A stretch of DNA of 56,429 nt from a virus. Below, piece after piece: positions 1-8,314 of the stretch. Location of the stretch: positions 1-56,429 of the IMG/VR virus record IMGVR_UViG_3300032288_000938; one strand, written 5' to 3'. A program made the translations under genes and the position numbers. Below the pieces are notes generated by a model that saw only the letters and a list, made by a program, of their open reading frames with translations, was not told the origin of the DNA and made no database searches. The stretch's first letter is position 1, and each line of letters opens with the position of its first letter.

Positions 1-123
1 CTCCACAGTCTCTGCAACGTCTGCCGGGACAGTCTGGGGAGCCGGATTAACCCGGAAAGAAAGAAGGGGGGCCGAAGCCCCCCTCCGGTAGATTAGGCAG
101 CGCCGGGCGAACCGAAGATGCCA
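1..123. repeat. Terminal duplication, left copy
   Basis: These 123 bases recur exactly at 56307-56429. The copy holds the 3' end of the capsid gene, the terminator behind it and part of the following spacer. An identical overlap at both ends is what assembly of a circular or circularly permuted genome produces, giving a unit of about 56,306 bp. A true physical direct terminal repeat is possible but would normally be longer and would not end inside the capsid gene. Confidence 0.95.
65..84 (-). terminator. Terminator after the major capsid gene
   Basis: Read on the minus strand, an 8-bp perfect stem (AGGGGGGC/GCCCCCCT) closes on a TTCG tetraloop and is followed by TTCTTTCTTT. This is a textbook intrinsic terminator 9 bases behind the capsid stop codon. 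It would uncouple abundant capsid mRNA from the downstream genes that continue at 56283. The same sequence appears again at 56371-56390 in the duplicated end. Confidence 0.9.
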
Positions 124-1007
124 AGCGGGTCAGACACGCCGAAGCTATAACGCTCGCGAGCCTTATAGCGGACGTTGCCTGTGTCGAAGTCACCATCCAT
201 CGAGGTGGTCATCGGTGTACGCTCGAAGTGCTTCATGCCATTCGGAACGTCGGTGATGAGGAACCACGCATCGGTGTCGGTCAGATAGTGGTTGACCGAG
301 TAGCCTTCGGGGATCGTCCCGTTGGTCTTGATGGCGTTGATGTCGTTATCGGCAGTCGCCGTGCGGAGTTCAGTCTCCAGCAGGCGGGTAGCCACGAACA
401 TCAGGCTCGGCGGAACAATCAGCTTGCGGGGCTTAGCCGCAATCAAAAGACCGCGCTGATCCTTGAAGGCAGCGATCTGAATGACCGCAGCTTCGAGGGA
501 GGTTTCGTTCAGATCAGCAGCAGTGGAAGGTGTGTTGCTGTTGTAGCCACCACCAACCAGCGGATGCTGGGTGTTGAACAGGGTAACGCCGTCGCCGGAG
601 GTGAAAGCACCGCCAGAGAAGCCGTTGTTCAGCGGATAAGCCGCCTTGACCTGTTTCGTATAGGCCATACCACGGGCCAGAGCCTTGGTATAACGAGCCG
701 AAAGGCTGTCATACAGGTTGTCTTCCATCGCTTCTTCAGTGATGGAGAAACCCATAGCAATGGTTTCGTGGTTGTAACGAGCCGTCCAAGCTTCCTGCGC
801 ATTGTCATAGGCGATGGCAGAGCCTTCAGCCTTGACAGGAGCGGCAGCAAAGCCGGAAAGCTGGACTTCTTCTTCGAAAGAACGCTCAGAAGATTCCGTT
901 TCGTAAATTGCCTCATGCTCGTTTTCGTACTTCTTGTACTCAAGGCCAAACAGAGCGTTTAGGCCGGGGAGCAGTTCTTTGAGGAGTTGTGCGCGACTAA
1001 TAGCCAT
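93..1007 (-). CDS. Major capsid protein (Mu gpT-like)
   Basis: This 304-residue protein forms the icosahedral head shell. Length and composition fit an HK97-fold capsid subunit, and the N-terminal part (LLPGLNALFGLEY, then an acidic stretch, then MGFSITEEAMEDNLYDSL) resembles the Mu gpT-like major head subunit family. It lies at the end of the portal, GroES-like, scaffold-like, capsid gene series, the expected place for the shell protein, and an intrinsic terminator follows at once. The start ATG is 14 bases after the neighbouring stop. The exact capsid family is inferred from a visual match only. Confidence 0.8.
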   Translation of the reverse strand: MAISRAQLLKELLPGLNALFGLEYKKYENEHEAIYETESSERSFEEEVQLSGFAAAPVKAEGSAIAYDNAQEAWTARYNHETIAMGFSITEEAMEDNLYDSLSARYTKALARGMAYTKQVKAAYPLNNGFSGGAFTSGDGVTLFNTQHPLVGGGYNSNTPSTAADLNETSLEAAVIQIAAFKDQRGLLIAAKPRKLIVPPSLMFVATRLLETELRTATADNDINAIKTNGTIPEGYSVNHYLTDTDAWFLITDVPNGMKHFERTPMTTSMDGDFDTGNVRYKARERYSFGVSDPLGIFGSPGAA

Positions 1008-1021
1008 GTTCTATGACTCCC

Positions 1022-1693
1022 TTAGAATCCGACCGGGTTCAGGTAAGCATGGCCACCAACCAACGCTGTCGTGGTTGTAGTAGTGGCAGTGCCGCTGGAC
1101 GGGGTCGTTGTGGATGTAGACACGGCGTTAGGCATGTTCCACTTAACCAAAAGGTCAGTGTAAGCATCTCCAACCGTGGAGGTTGTGCTATCCACAAAGC
1201 CAACAATGCGAAGCGGAAGCGTCGCGGTCACATCATAGCTGTTATACACAGCCGAAGTTGTGGAGTTGCCGGTCAATGTGTCGCCGCTGGCCGCGTTAAG
1301 GGCAATGTTATTGCCGAGAGCGGTCTGCGGAACGGTGCCATCGGCCTGAACCTGAAATACCACATCAGGATCATCGACGACATAAGCGTAGGCGTCAGAA
1401 GCCACTGTGCCTGTCGGCCAGTATTGCTTGTAGACGGGGATCTTCAGGTTGGGATCCGTGTAGGCGCAGCCGACAAACACGCCCACAACGCCGGAAGTAG
1501 CCGGAGTTGTGACCGAAGTTGTGACCACAGCCTTACGAAGAGTACCGTCCGAATGAATGTAGACGGGGTCTCCGTAGAAGATATTGGCCGCGTACGCCGA
1601 GGCAATCTTAATAGAGCGGGTTGAACCAGCGTAGGGCTGACCGCCAATAAGATTCACGGGACGAAGACCATAGGGGGCTGCTGTAGTAGCCAT
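1022..1693 (-). CDS. Probable head decoration/structural protein
   Basis: This 223-residue protein is rich in Thr, Ser, Val and Ala, has no membrane segment, and ends with a Thr-rich linker (a run of TTTTTT) before VGGHAYLNPVGF. It starts MATTAAPYGLRPVNLIGGQPYAG, a common opening of head-associated structural proteins of phages with this type of capsid cluster. It sits directly upstream of the capsid gene in the same transcript. A beta-rich decoration or minor head protein is the likeliest role, and this is inference from position and composition. Confidence 0.55.
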   Translation of the reverse strand: MATTAAPYGLRPVNLIGGQPYAGSTRSIKIASAYAANIFYGDPVYIHSDGTLRKAVVTTSVTTPATSGVVGVFVGCAYTDPNLKIPVYKQYWPTGTVASDAYAYVVDDPDVVFQVQADGTVPQTALGNNIALNAASGDTLTGNSTTSAVYNSYDVTATLPLRIVGFVDSTTSTVGDAYTDLLVKWNMPNAVSTSTTTPSSGTATTTTTTALVGGHAYLNPVGF

Positions 1694-1734
1694 ATGTTTC
1701 TACCTCGTTGTTGAATTTGGCGGTCAGTTGCCTG

Positions 1735-2193
1735 TTAAGGTTTCTTTCCGCCGCCGAATGTAACCCTCGTAGACTTCTCTGGTTTCATGAGAGGCATACG
1801 CGGATCGTTTTCACGCATGAAGTTGCGGTCAACTGACTCTGATTGGTTCTCCGCCATCTGTTGATAATAAGCATTACGATCATCAACAATCTCTTGCGGG
1901 GCCTTGCAGAGAAGGAGTCCACCAACTTCAATATTGTCTTGGAACTGGGAATTACGGTCGCGAAGAGCCGTAATTTCTGGATGCTCCTCAGAGCGAACTG
2001 GTTCCCATCCCTGACGGAACTTGGAGCTTACGTTGGTGTTGTCCAGATTCCCACGAGAGGAAGTGCGGACCCAACGATAGGCATAACCATCCTTCCTATT
2101 CGGTTCAGGAAGAACCGAGGGAGGAGTCCAAGTCTTCTTGCGCGAACTAGCTTCGCGGTTCTCGCTTTCGCGAGGTGTGCGCTTATCAGCCAT
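1735..2193 (-). CDS. Conserved head-cluster protein, unknown function
   Basis: A 152-residue charged, soluble protein with a basic N-terminus (MADKRTPRESENREASSRKK) and an aromatic patch (GYAYRWVRTSSRGNLDNTNV). It lies between the scaffold-like gene and the decoration-like gene with a 2-base gap to the former, so it is co-expressed with head genes. I do not recognise a domain. Its consistent place before the capsid suggests a head assembly or head completion role, which is inference. Confidence 0.6.
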   Translation of the reverse strand: MADKRTPRESENREASSRKKTWTPPSVLPEPNRKDGYAYRWVRTSSRGNLDNTNVSSKFRQGWEPVRSEEHPEITALRDRNSQFQDNIEVGGLLLCKAPQEIVDDRNAYYQQMAENQSESVDRNFMRENDPRMPLMKPEKSTRVTFGGGKKP

Positions 2194-2195
2194 TT

Positions 2196-3125
2196 TTATT
2201 GACCTTTCATCTTTTCGGCGGCGTATTGCTCAACCGTCAGACCGAGACGCTTAGCGAGGGCGACCTCAGTAGCCGTCAGTTTTACCTGCTTGCGCGGCTT
2301 TGCAGCACTGCTGCGTGACGCCGGGGCCACAACATTGGATGTTTGCTGACGACTCTGCCGCTCTGAACGGCTATCATCGACAGGGTCATCAAACATCTCT
2401 GGGAAACGCTTTCGCATCTCCCCATCGAGTGTCTGCCAGTATTCCTCTGTGCGAGGGTCAATACGGTCAAACACAACAATCCGGTCATGGACATGCTTGG
2501 CATAATCAGTCATCAACTGGTCACGCCCGAACCAAGTGTTTTTCTTGGCCCAGTCCACTGCCTTTGGATCAGTCGGCGGACGAACAACAGGCTCATACTG
2601 AGGCTGCCGAACTTCTTCTTCCTGCCTGTAAACAGGACGGTAGTTAACCGCACTGACCTTCTGGACGGAAAGCTCAGCAATCCGCTCTTGGGCGGCTGCA
2701 ATAGCGTCGGCATCGCCGACATCATAAGCTTCCTTAAACTTCTTGCGAGCAAGCTCAAGATCAGACTCGACCCTGCTCTTCGCGTTCTCAACAAGGATTT
2801 CCTCGCCCTTTCGCAGGGCTTCTTCCATCCTCTTTTTCTCATCCATCAGCCTCTTTGCGAGGGCTGTGGCTTCGTTAAGCTGCCGGGCCGCTTCTTCCTT
2901 AGCGCGGCGTTCCTCATGGAACTCATACCGTAGCTTCTTGATACGCTTCTGGACGCCTTCGCTGTAGTTAGCGATTTCATCGTCGTTCGGGATTTCAGGC
3001 TCTTTCCCCTCCGGGCGGCGGGGTCGGCCTTTGTCCTCTTCAGGCGTATCATCGACAATCTCGATTTCAACTTCGTTGGAATCTTCCTTGTCTAACGCGA
3101 CTTCTTTTCCGTCTTCCAGTTCCAT
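2196..3125 (-). CDS. Probable capsid scaffolding protein
   Basis: This 309-residue protein is highly acidic in its first 60 residues, then predicted almost wholly helical, with a long coiled-coil region (KRIKKLRYEFHEERRAKEEAARQLNEA onward) and a basic C-terminal tail (KPRKQVKLTATEVALAKRLG). That layout, length and position between portal and capsid fit a scaffolding protein, which shapes the procapsid and binds the shell through a basic C-terminal helix. Its ATG overlaps the GroES-like stop codon (TAATG), implying translational coupling. The assignment rests on architecture, not on a recognised domain. Confidence 0.65.
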   Translation of the reverse strand: MELEDGKEVALDKEDSNEVEIEIVDDTPEEDKGRPRRPEGKEPEIPNDDEIANYSEGVQKRIKKLRYEFHEERRAKEEAARQLNEATALAKRLMDEKKRMEEALRKGEEILVENAKSRVESDLELARKKFKEAYDVGDADAIAAAQERIAELSVQKVSAVNYRPVYRQEEEVRQPQYEPVVRPPTDPKAVDWAKKNTWFGRDQLMTDYAKHVHDRIVVFDRIDPRTEEYWQTLDGEMRKRFPEMFDDPVDDSRSERQSRQQTSNVVAPASRSSAAKPRKQVKLTATEVALAKRLGLTVEQYAAEKMKGQ

Positions 3126-3487
3126 TATGCCCTCTCAAAGATGCTGGGATCAGTTACGATTCCCTCAACGGTGTCATCATTGATAAGACGGTACTCGCGG
3201 CCCTTGATCTTGAACCGCGTTCCCGAATAGGAACGGAAAATCACATAGTCTCCGGGCTTGCAATAAACGCCGCTAGGGAACCTAGCTTCGTCGGCATAGC
3301 AATCCGGCCCCATATCCAGAACAAGACCGATAATAGATGCAGTCTCTTCCTTTTTGCGAAGATCGTCCGGGCGAATGATGCCCCCGGCTGTCTTCTCCTG
3401 AACCTCGGGGAGAGCGATCAGGATGCGGTAGCCACTTGGTTGTGGCAGTCCTTGTGCAAGCTGGTCAATCTCAGCCTGTGTATACAT
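3125..3487 (-). CDS. GroES-like co-chaperonin
   Basis: The protein matches the Cpn10/GroES fold in order: a first strand (SGYRILIALPEVQEKTAGGI) that includes the start of the mobile loop, a central IIGLVLDMGP segment, CKPGDYVIFRSYSGTRF, and a closing VEGIV strand. GroES caps host GroEL, and phage versions adapt it for capsid folding. The frame is open further upstream to a TTG at 3580. I chose ATG 3487 because it has GGAAAG about 7 bases before it and gives 120 residues, near the usual 95-110. It lies between portal and scaffold-like genes, so the shell protein is the likely client. Confidence 0.75.
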   Translation of the reverse strand: MYTQAEIDQLAQGLPQPSGYRILIALPEVQEKTAGGIIRPDDLRKKEETASIIGLVLDMGPDCYADEARFPSGVYCKPGDYVIFRSYSGTRFKIKGREYRLINDDTVEGIVTDPSIFERA

Positions 3488-3550
3488 AAAGCGACTTTCC
3501 GGTGTCGTACCGTTGTGTTGGAGATAAGCGCGAACACAATCCCTAGCACA

Positions 3551-3559
3551 ATAATACCA
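3551..3559 (-). promoter_or_regulatory. Possible extended -10 promoter before GroES-like gene
   Basis: The minus strand reads TGGTATTAT, an extended -10 element, in the 96-base gap before the chosen GroES-like start. The same TGGTATNAT pattern occurs before terL and before the gene starting at 50213. No clear -35 is seen. This may be chance, since the frame through it is open. Confidence 0.3.
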
Positions 3560-3583
3560 CTCTGGGTGGCTAACCTCCAATAG

Positions 3584-3775
3584 TTAGAGGTCATCGTCCT
3601 TCAAAAGTCTCTCTTCAAGATCAAGGATATGGCGCTCAGCCTGCGCCAAACCCTCAACTTTGCCCACCATGTGCCTATACATTGCGTAATCGCTGGCACC
3701 GCCAGTGGCCATAGAATCCGCCAAATCATTAAGATCTTCGCGGATTTTCTTGCGAATTAGTTCAAATTCCTTCAC
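3584..3775 (-). CDS. Small helical protein between portal and GroES-like gene
   Basis: A 63-residue protein, nearly all helix-forming and charged (MKEFELIRKKIREDLNDLAD, then ERHILDLEERLLKDDDL). Its ATG overlaps the portal stop codon, so it is translationally coupled to the portal. No domain is recognised. Small coiled proteins in this place can be portal or head accessory factors, but nothing here proves that. Confidence 0.65.
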   Translation of the reverse strand: MKEFELIRKKIREDLNDLADSMATGGASDYAMYRHMVGKVEGLAQAERHILDLEERLLKDDDL

Positions 3776-6180
3776 GAACCACCCATCAACTTGGTGCTGG
3801 CCTTAACGACCTCTGCTAACTGTTTCGCGTCAAGTTCCTTGTCCCGCACATCAACGTCTGCCATGATTTTTGCCCCGGCAATACGCTCTGCGGAATCCAG
3901 CTTTTCCTTGTCCAGCCGGAGCTTTTCAGCCGCGATCTGGGCGTCAACCATGTCCTTAGCAGCCTTGCGCTGCGACTCCTGAGCCTTGATCTGAAGCTCA
4001 GCCTGCTGCATCTGGATAAGCGGATCCTGAGCCTGAGCCTCGGCCTTCTGGGCCGCAGCCTTAGCCATGCCGTCCTGAAGAACCTTCTGGGCGGCAAGGG
4101 CTTCAACCTGAGCGAGAGTTTGCTCAACCTCTGGTGGGACCTCTTCTCCGGGTGCCGGTAGGGTGACGCCCATCTGCTGCTCAATCTTCTGGCGATACGC
4201 AAAGCCAATATGCTCAGCAATGTGGGATTGCATGGCACCCTGAATGGCACTGGCGAACTGGCTCTGCCCAACCATCTCCTGTATCCGTGGATCTTGGGCA
4301 AACGCCATATGGACTGCCAGATGTGCCTCGTGGTCTTGGTTTGCGAAGGCCATAACCTGATCCTGCTTAAGGATAGCCATGTTTTCAGACACGGGATCCA
4401 TAGGCTTGATTTCGTCCGGAAGCTTCACAATCTCATCGGCTCCCTTGATGCCCATGACTTCAAGGGCCTGCCGGTGGAGAAGCGGGGCGTTGTAAATCTG
4501 CGGGGCCTGCTGCGACATCTGGAGTGCAGCTTGGTACTGCATGAGCCGCTGAGACATGGTGGATGCGTTCGGATCAGAAACCGGGATCACATCAACGCGC
4601 TCGTCAAAATCCTCAAGACGGTTAAACTCGCCGCCGACATCATACTCGTATTCAGGACCCATGTAGTCCTTGATGATCTGAGCGATCAGCTTGAACTCTT
4701 GGTTCATGGCTGCGTGGACGCGAGCCTGCACAGCGGACATGACCTTGAGGTTGCGCTCCAGAAGGGCCAACGTCGTGCCAACGGGCGCGTTCGGGTTCAT
4801 ATCGCCAATGCTTACGTCGGCGATAGAGCCAATGCGGCGACCCTCTTCAGTCAGGGTGCCAAGGAGTTGGTAAAGAACCTGAGATGGCTCCTTATACGGT
4901 AGGAAGGTGATGCTGTCCTTAATGGCACCAGAAGCCACATCAACGTCACGGAACTCGCCCGGCATCAGAGGAGATGAATCACCCTTAATGCGCAGACCGC
5001 GAGCCTTCAGACCGGCGGGGAGGTTTGAGAGCGTACCAGCGTCGATAAGCTGCCGAAGAATAGATGTTGAGGATTTTGCAACCCCGCCAATCAAGTGAAT
5101 AAGCCCGGAGCCGTAGAAGCCAAGGCCCGGCAGATACGGGTAGTGGACAAAGTGCATACGCTTCTGGCGCAGTTCATCATCCTCGCGCCAGTTGCGGCGG
5201 ATGGCCAGAACTTTGCCAGACTGCTTTTCAATTGTGATTACATACGGAAGAGCGATGCCATCTTCGGACTCATAGCCCGGCAGATCGTAGTCAACGTGCA
5301 TCTCAAGGATCAGGTGACGGTCGTCCATATCCCAAGAGGGGTTGTCGCCATCAATCCGGTCGTACTTGTCCTGAATGCTGCTGCGCTCCGGGGTCGGCTC
5401 CGGCAAATCAATATCACGGTAAAAGCCAGACGCCATGAGCTTCTTGACTTCATTCGGATACTTACGCATCACATGAGTGTAGCGCGGGGCTGACTCAAGA
5501 TCAGAAGCGCCGTAAGGGACAATGAAGTCTTCTGCCGGTACGAAATCGGCGCGGGGAACCCGACGAACGGAGTCGTAATAAACCTTCTTGAATGCGGACC
5601 CAGCCAGAGGCTGACGGAACAGAAGCTGCTCCATTTCGGCGCGATAGCCGGGGATCTTCTGCATCACGATGTAGTTCATTTCCTCCCCAACGCGCTCAGC
5701 TTGCTTTGCGCGCTCTGGGGTCAGCTTCCCGATTACCTGTGTACGGACTGGACCTGATGCAGGCACCACTTCCATAATCGTTTGGGATTGATAACGGACG
5801 ACAGCTTCAGCGAGGATTGGGTGATAAACGCCAGAAGCGCCGGGCCACGGAATAGTCCGCTCCTCATACTTCATGCCGAGAAGGTCGAGACCTTCAATGT
5901 AGGATTTTTCCCAATCGCGACGAGATTCCTTATCTGAATTGTAGTCCCCGATCAGGTCGGACGCGATGCTGTCAAGCTCCCCTTCGTCCATAAACTCAGC
6001 AAGGTTAGCATTGAAGTCTTCTTCGTCGCCCTCAATTTCGTCGACCATTTCACCAGAAAAATCTACGACAACCCCGCCGTCCTCGGTCTCGGTTGTTTCA
6101 ATATCGGGGGGAAGCACAACTTCCATTGGCTCTTCCATCGGCAACCCGATTGGGTTTGTCAGCACTGGTTCAATAGCCAT
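3772..6180 (-). CDS. Portal protein (P22-like family)
   Basis: This 802-residue protein forms the ring at the head vertex through which DNA enters and leaves. After an acidic N-terminal arm comes a region typical of podoviral portals (WEKSYIEGLDLLGMKYEER, IPWPGASGVYHPILAEAVVRYQSQ), with GLGFYGSGLIHLIG in the stem and crown region. The C-terminal 200 residues are a long Ala/Gln-rich helical barrel (VLQDGMAKAAAQKAEAQAQD). The length is near that of the P22 portal (725). It follows terL by 8 bases. Confidence comes from both position and family-like segments. Confidence 0.88.
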   Translation of the reverse strand: MAIEPVLTNPIGLPMEEPMEVVLPPDIETTETEDGGVVVDFSGEMVDEIEGDEEDFNANLAEFMDEGELDSIASDLIGDYNSDKESRRDWEKSYIEGLDLLGMKYEERTIPWPGASGVYHPILAEAVVRYQSQTIMEVVPASGPVRTQVIGKLTPERAKQAERVGEEMNYIVMQKIPGYRAEMEQLLFRQPLAGSAFKKVYYDSVRRVPRADFVPAEDFIVPYGASDLESAPRYTHVMRKYPNEVKKLMASGFYRDIDLPEPTPERSSIQDKYDRIDGDNPSWDMDDRHLILEMHVDYDLPGYESEDGIALPYVITIEKQSGKVLAIRRNWREDDELRQKRMHFVHYPYLPGLGFYGSGLIHLIGGVAKSSTSILRQLIDAGTLSNLPAGLKARGLRIKGDSSPLMPGEFRDVDVASGAIKDSITFLPYKEPSQVLYQLLGTLTEEGRRIGSIADVSIGDMNPNAPVGTTLALLERNLKVMSAVQARVHAAMNQEFKLIAQIIKDYMGPEYEYDVGGEFNRLEDFDERVDVIPVSDPNASTMSQRLMQYQAALQMSQQAPQIYNAPLLHRQALEVMGIKGADEIVKLPDEIKPMDPVSENMAILKQDQVMAFANQDHEAHLAVHMAFAQDPRIQEMVGQSQFASAIQGAMQSHIAEHIGFAYRQKIEQQMGVTLPAPGEEVPPEVEQTLAQVEALAAQKVLQDGMAKAAAQKAEAQAQDPLIQMQQAELQIKAQESQRKAAKDMVDAQIAAEKLRLDKEKLDSAERIAGAKIMADVDVRDKELDAKQLAEVVKASTKLMGGS

Positions 6181-6188
6181 TTGATACC

Positions 6189-7688
6189 TCAGTAATACGG
6201 TTCATTAGTGGGGAGGCGAGGTGGCACAGGATCGTCCTCCTCATCTGTGTGGATTCTTACAAAGCCGCCTTGGCGGAAGCGCAGGATAGCCTGCGAAACC
6301 GAGTCAACGTAGTCATCATGCGATCCTGCCGGGAACGCGGCGCACTCTTCGATTACTTCTTCGGCCCATCTGGTGTCTGGCACCCATACACAGCCCGATG
6401 CAAAAAGATCCGTGATTGCGTTTACACGAGCAATCTTGTCTTGTCCCCGAGAAGGGGTGAAATCCGTAACCGGAATACCAGCCGCCCGCAGTTCGAAAAT
6501 TAGCGGGGAACCCGAGGCCTTCGCTTCGATTATAACCATATCCGGTGTCCATTGGCGATAATGGTCCATGGCCACCCTCTTCAGTTCCGGAAACTCCATC
6601 TTGTCCTTGAACGCATCCAGAAGGATAATGTTCGGTATCGGGGTCCCCGACTCGTCGTTGTAAAATACGCCCCATGTTGTGCAAGCTGAATAGTCGCTCC
6701 GTTCGGTTTTCTTAAAGGCCGTATCCCACGATACAAGAATTGATTCACAAGGCGGTGGGTGATCTCTGTCCCAGATACGCCACCACTCACGCTTCAGGAG
6801 AGCGCCTTCTTCCGAAGTCGGGTCCTGCTGATACTGAGCAGACCATTTACTAATCGGCAGTTCAGCCTTAAGCTTTTCAAGCTCAGCAAGCGACCAGAAC
6901 TCAGGCCAGAGCGGCTGCCCGGACGGCATGATGGCGGGGAACTCAATAACCTCCCACTCACCAGAGCCATCGCGCTTAATGGACGAATCAATGATCTGCC
7001 CTGTCAGGTCTCGCTTTGACCACCGGGTCATAACGATGATAATGGCCCCGCCCGGCTGGAGACGCTGGCGAGGACCAGAGGTGTACCACTCAAAAACCTT
7101 ATCATACACGCTTGGGTCGAACTGGCCAAGCATGGCTTCCTGTTCCGAGTGCGGGTCGTCGATGATGAGTAGATCAGCACCCTTACCCGTAACAGCGCCA
7201 CCAACACCGATGGCGAAGTATTCGCCCCGCTTGTTGGTAGACCAGCGGCCTGCGGCCTTGCTGTCTGATTGCAGACCTATACCAGAAAACACCTTCTGGT
7301 AGTCTTCAGATCCAACAAGGTTACGAACTTTACGGCCAAATCCAGTGGCCAACTCTGCCGTGTGTGCAGTCTGAATAACCTTCTTTTCGGGGAACTTTCC
7401 CAGAAACCAAGCGGGGAGAAGGTATGAGGCAAACTCTGATTTGGTATGGCGGGGTGCCATATTGATAATCAGGCGTTTGCACTTGCCGTCCGCAACCCGC
7501 TTAAATGCGTCCGCCATAATCTGATGATGCCTGCCGCCAATAAAACCGGGCCACATCATCTTTACGAACTTCATAAAATCATCGCGAGCAGCCTCGCGGT
7601 CTCTCGCCTCGTCAAGGCGGCGCAGTAATTCCAGAATCTCCGGCTTCTCAGAGTCGGGGATTTTTGAGATAATCTCTGCGTAATCCAT
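6189..7688 (-). CDS. terL: Terminase large subunit
   Basis: A 499-residue packaging motor with an N-terminal ATPase and C-terminal RNase H-like nuclease. The Walker A-like segment is NMAPRHTKSEFAS (about residues 75-87), the Walker B is LLIIDDPHSE (about 173-182), and the coupling motif region is IIVMTRW. The nuclease begins with SWDTAFKKTERSDYSA, whose Asp is the first metal ligand. No Shine-Dalgarno precedes the ATG. Instead an extended -10 (TGGTATCAT, 7695-7703) would place transcription start on the ATG itself. A strong terminator lies just upstream at 7725-7754. The small subunit gene is 7 kb away. Confidence 0.95.
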   Translation of the reverse strand: MDYAEIISKIPDSEKPEILELLRRLDEARDREAARDDFMKFVKMMWPGFIGGRHHQIMADAFKRVADGKCKRLIINMAPRHTKSEFASYLLPAWFLGKFPEKKVIQTAHTAELATGFGRKVRNLVGSEDYQKVFSGIGLQSDSKAAGRWSTNKRGEYFAIGVGGAVTGKGADLLIIDDPHSEQEAMLGQFDPSVYDKVFEWYTSGPRQRLQPGGAIIIVMTRWSKRDLTGQIIDSSIKRDGSGEWEVIEFPAIMPSGQPLWPEFWSLAELEKLKAELPISKWSAQYQQDPTSEEGALLKREWWRIWDRDHPPPCESILVSWDTAFKKTERSDYSACTTWGVFYNDESGTPIPNIILLDAFKDKMEFPELKRVAMDHYRQWTPDMVIIEAKASGSPLIFELRAAGIPVTDFTPSRGQDKIARVNAITDLFASGCVWVPDTRWAEEVIEECAAFPAGSHDDYVDSVSQAILRFRQGGFVRIHTDEEDDPVPPRLPTNEPYY

Positions 7689-7694
7689 GCGAAT

Positions 7695-7703
7695 ATGATA
7701 CCA
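7695..7703 (-). promoter_or_regulatory. Extended -10 promoter at the terL start
   Basis: On the minus strand TGGTATCAT matches an extended -10 (TGN plus a 5/6 TATAAT). The expected start site falls at about 7688, the A of the terL ATG, so a leaderless terL mRNA is predicted. The -35 region is poor. It resembles the element at 50235-50243. Confidence 0.45.
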
Positions 7704-7724
7704 CGCGGGGTTTAGATAAAGAAA

Positions 7725-7754
7725 GACCCCCCACGGGGCGAACCATGGGAGGTC
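7725..7754 (-). terminator. Intrinsic terminator upstream of terL
   Basis: On the minus strand a 12-bp stem (GACCTCCCATGG pairing with CCGTGGGGGGTC, two G-U pairs) closes on a short loop and is followed by TTTCTTTAT. The G-U pairs form only in minus-strand RNA, which fixes the orientation. It ends transcripts coming from the tRNA region, so terL must depend on readthrough or on its own promoter. Confidence 0.85.
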
Positions 7755-7842
7755 AACTAAGCAGGGACTTTCGCGTCTTCAGTGCTGGCTATGACCCAGA
7801 ATGGCATCCCTAACCCGGAGAGGACTTACTCTCTAGCCAACG
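7725..7842 (-). ncRNA. Candidate small RNA between tRNA-Thr and terL
   Basis: No reading frame is convincing here. A promoter (TTGACA, 16-base spacer, TAAATT) starts transcription near 7842, and a strong terminator ends it at 7725, defining an RNA of about 115 bases. It contains short complementary segments (TGGCT/AGCCA and AGAG/CTCT) that could fold upstream of the terminator hairpin. A leader or antiterminator role for terL is equally possible. It matches no RNA family I recognise. Confidence 0.35.
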
Positions 7843-7848
7843 GGGCCA

Positions 7849-7876
7849 ATTTAGCATCTATTGTTCAGTCTGTCAA
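7849..7876 (-). promoter_or_regulatory. Sigma-70-like promoter after tRNA-Thr
   Basis: The minus strand has a perfect TTGACA at 7871-7876 and TAAATT (4/6) at 7849-7854 with 16 bases between. It begins directly after the encoded CCA of tRNA-Thr. The next element downstream is the terminator at 7725-7754, so its first product would be short. Confidence 0.5.
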
Positions 7877-7877
7877 G

Positions 7878-7952
7878 TGGTGCCGGGTGAGAGGATTGAA
7901 CTCCCGACCTTCGGTTTACAAAACCGCTGCTCTACCGCTGAGCTAACCCGGC
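7878..7952 (-). tRNA. tRNA-Thr (UGU)
   Basis: A complete 75-base cloverleaf. The acceptor stem is GCCGGGT/ACCCGGC with discriminator A and an encoded CCA. The D arm is GCTC...GAGC, the anticodon loop is TTTGTAA with anticodon TGT, and the T arm is GGGAG/CTCTC around TTCAATC. The first pair of the anticodon stem is a G-A mismatch. It lies with tRNA-Pro in a gene-poor stretch between accessory genes and terL, and probably supplements translation of ACA codons. Confidence 0.95.
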
Positions 7953-8237
7953 GAGGGTTGGGTGCCGATTTAATTTTAAGGGCCGTCCTTAAAAGGCCCA
8001 CCGTTCGCAACCCCGCCACGATAGCGGGCATCTACTAGGCCGAGAAATCCCCTATCGGCTGGGGTAGGTCGTTACCCCTCTTTCTCTTTAACCCAAGAAG
8101 GGACGGGCTATGACCACCGCTACGCAGAAGCCATTGTCTTAAGCCATACCCCCGTCCAGTATGGCAGCATCTCCCTCATCTCTAGGCGGACAAACTTGCC
8201 GCAAGCCAGCCCGCAAGGGGATACAGAACTGGCCGGT
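7953..8237. other. Structured non-coding spacer between two tRNA genes
   Basis: No supported gene lies in these 285 bases. The stretch holds several short hairpins. A palindrome TTTTAAGG/CCTTAAAA (7974-7994) overlaps a competing stem GGGCC/GGCCC (7980-7999), so only one can form at a time. A GGGGTA/TACCCC stem (8061-8078) is followed on the plus strand by a T-rich run. These may be processing signals for the tRNA transcript or part of an unrecognised RNA. Confidence 0.4.
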
Positions 8238-8314
<77 letters not shown>

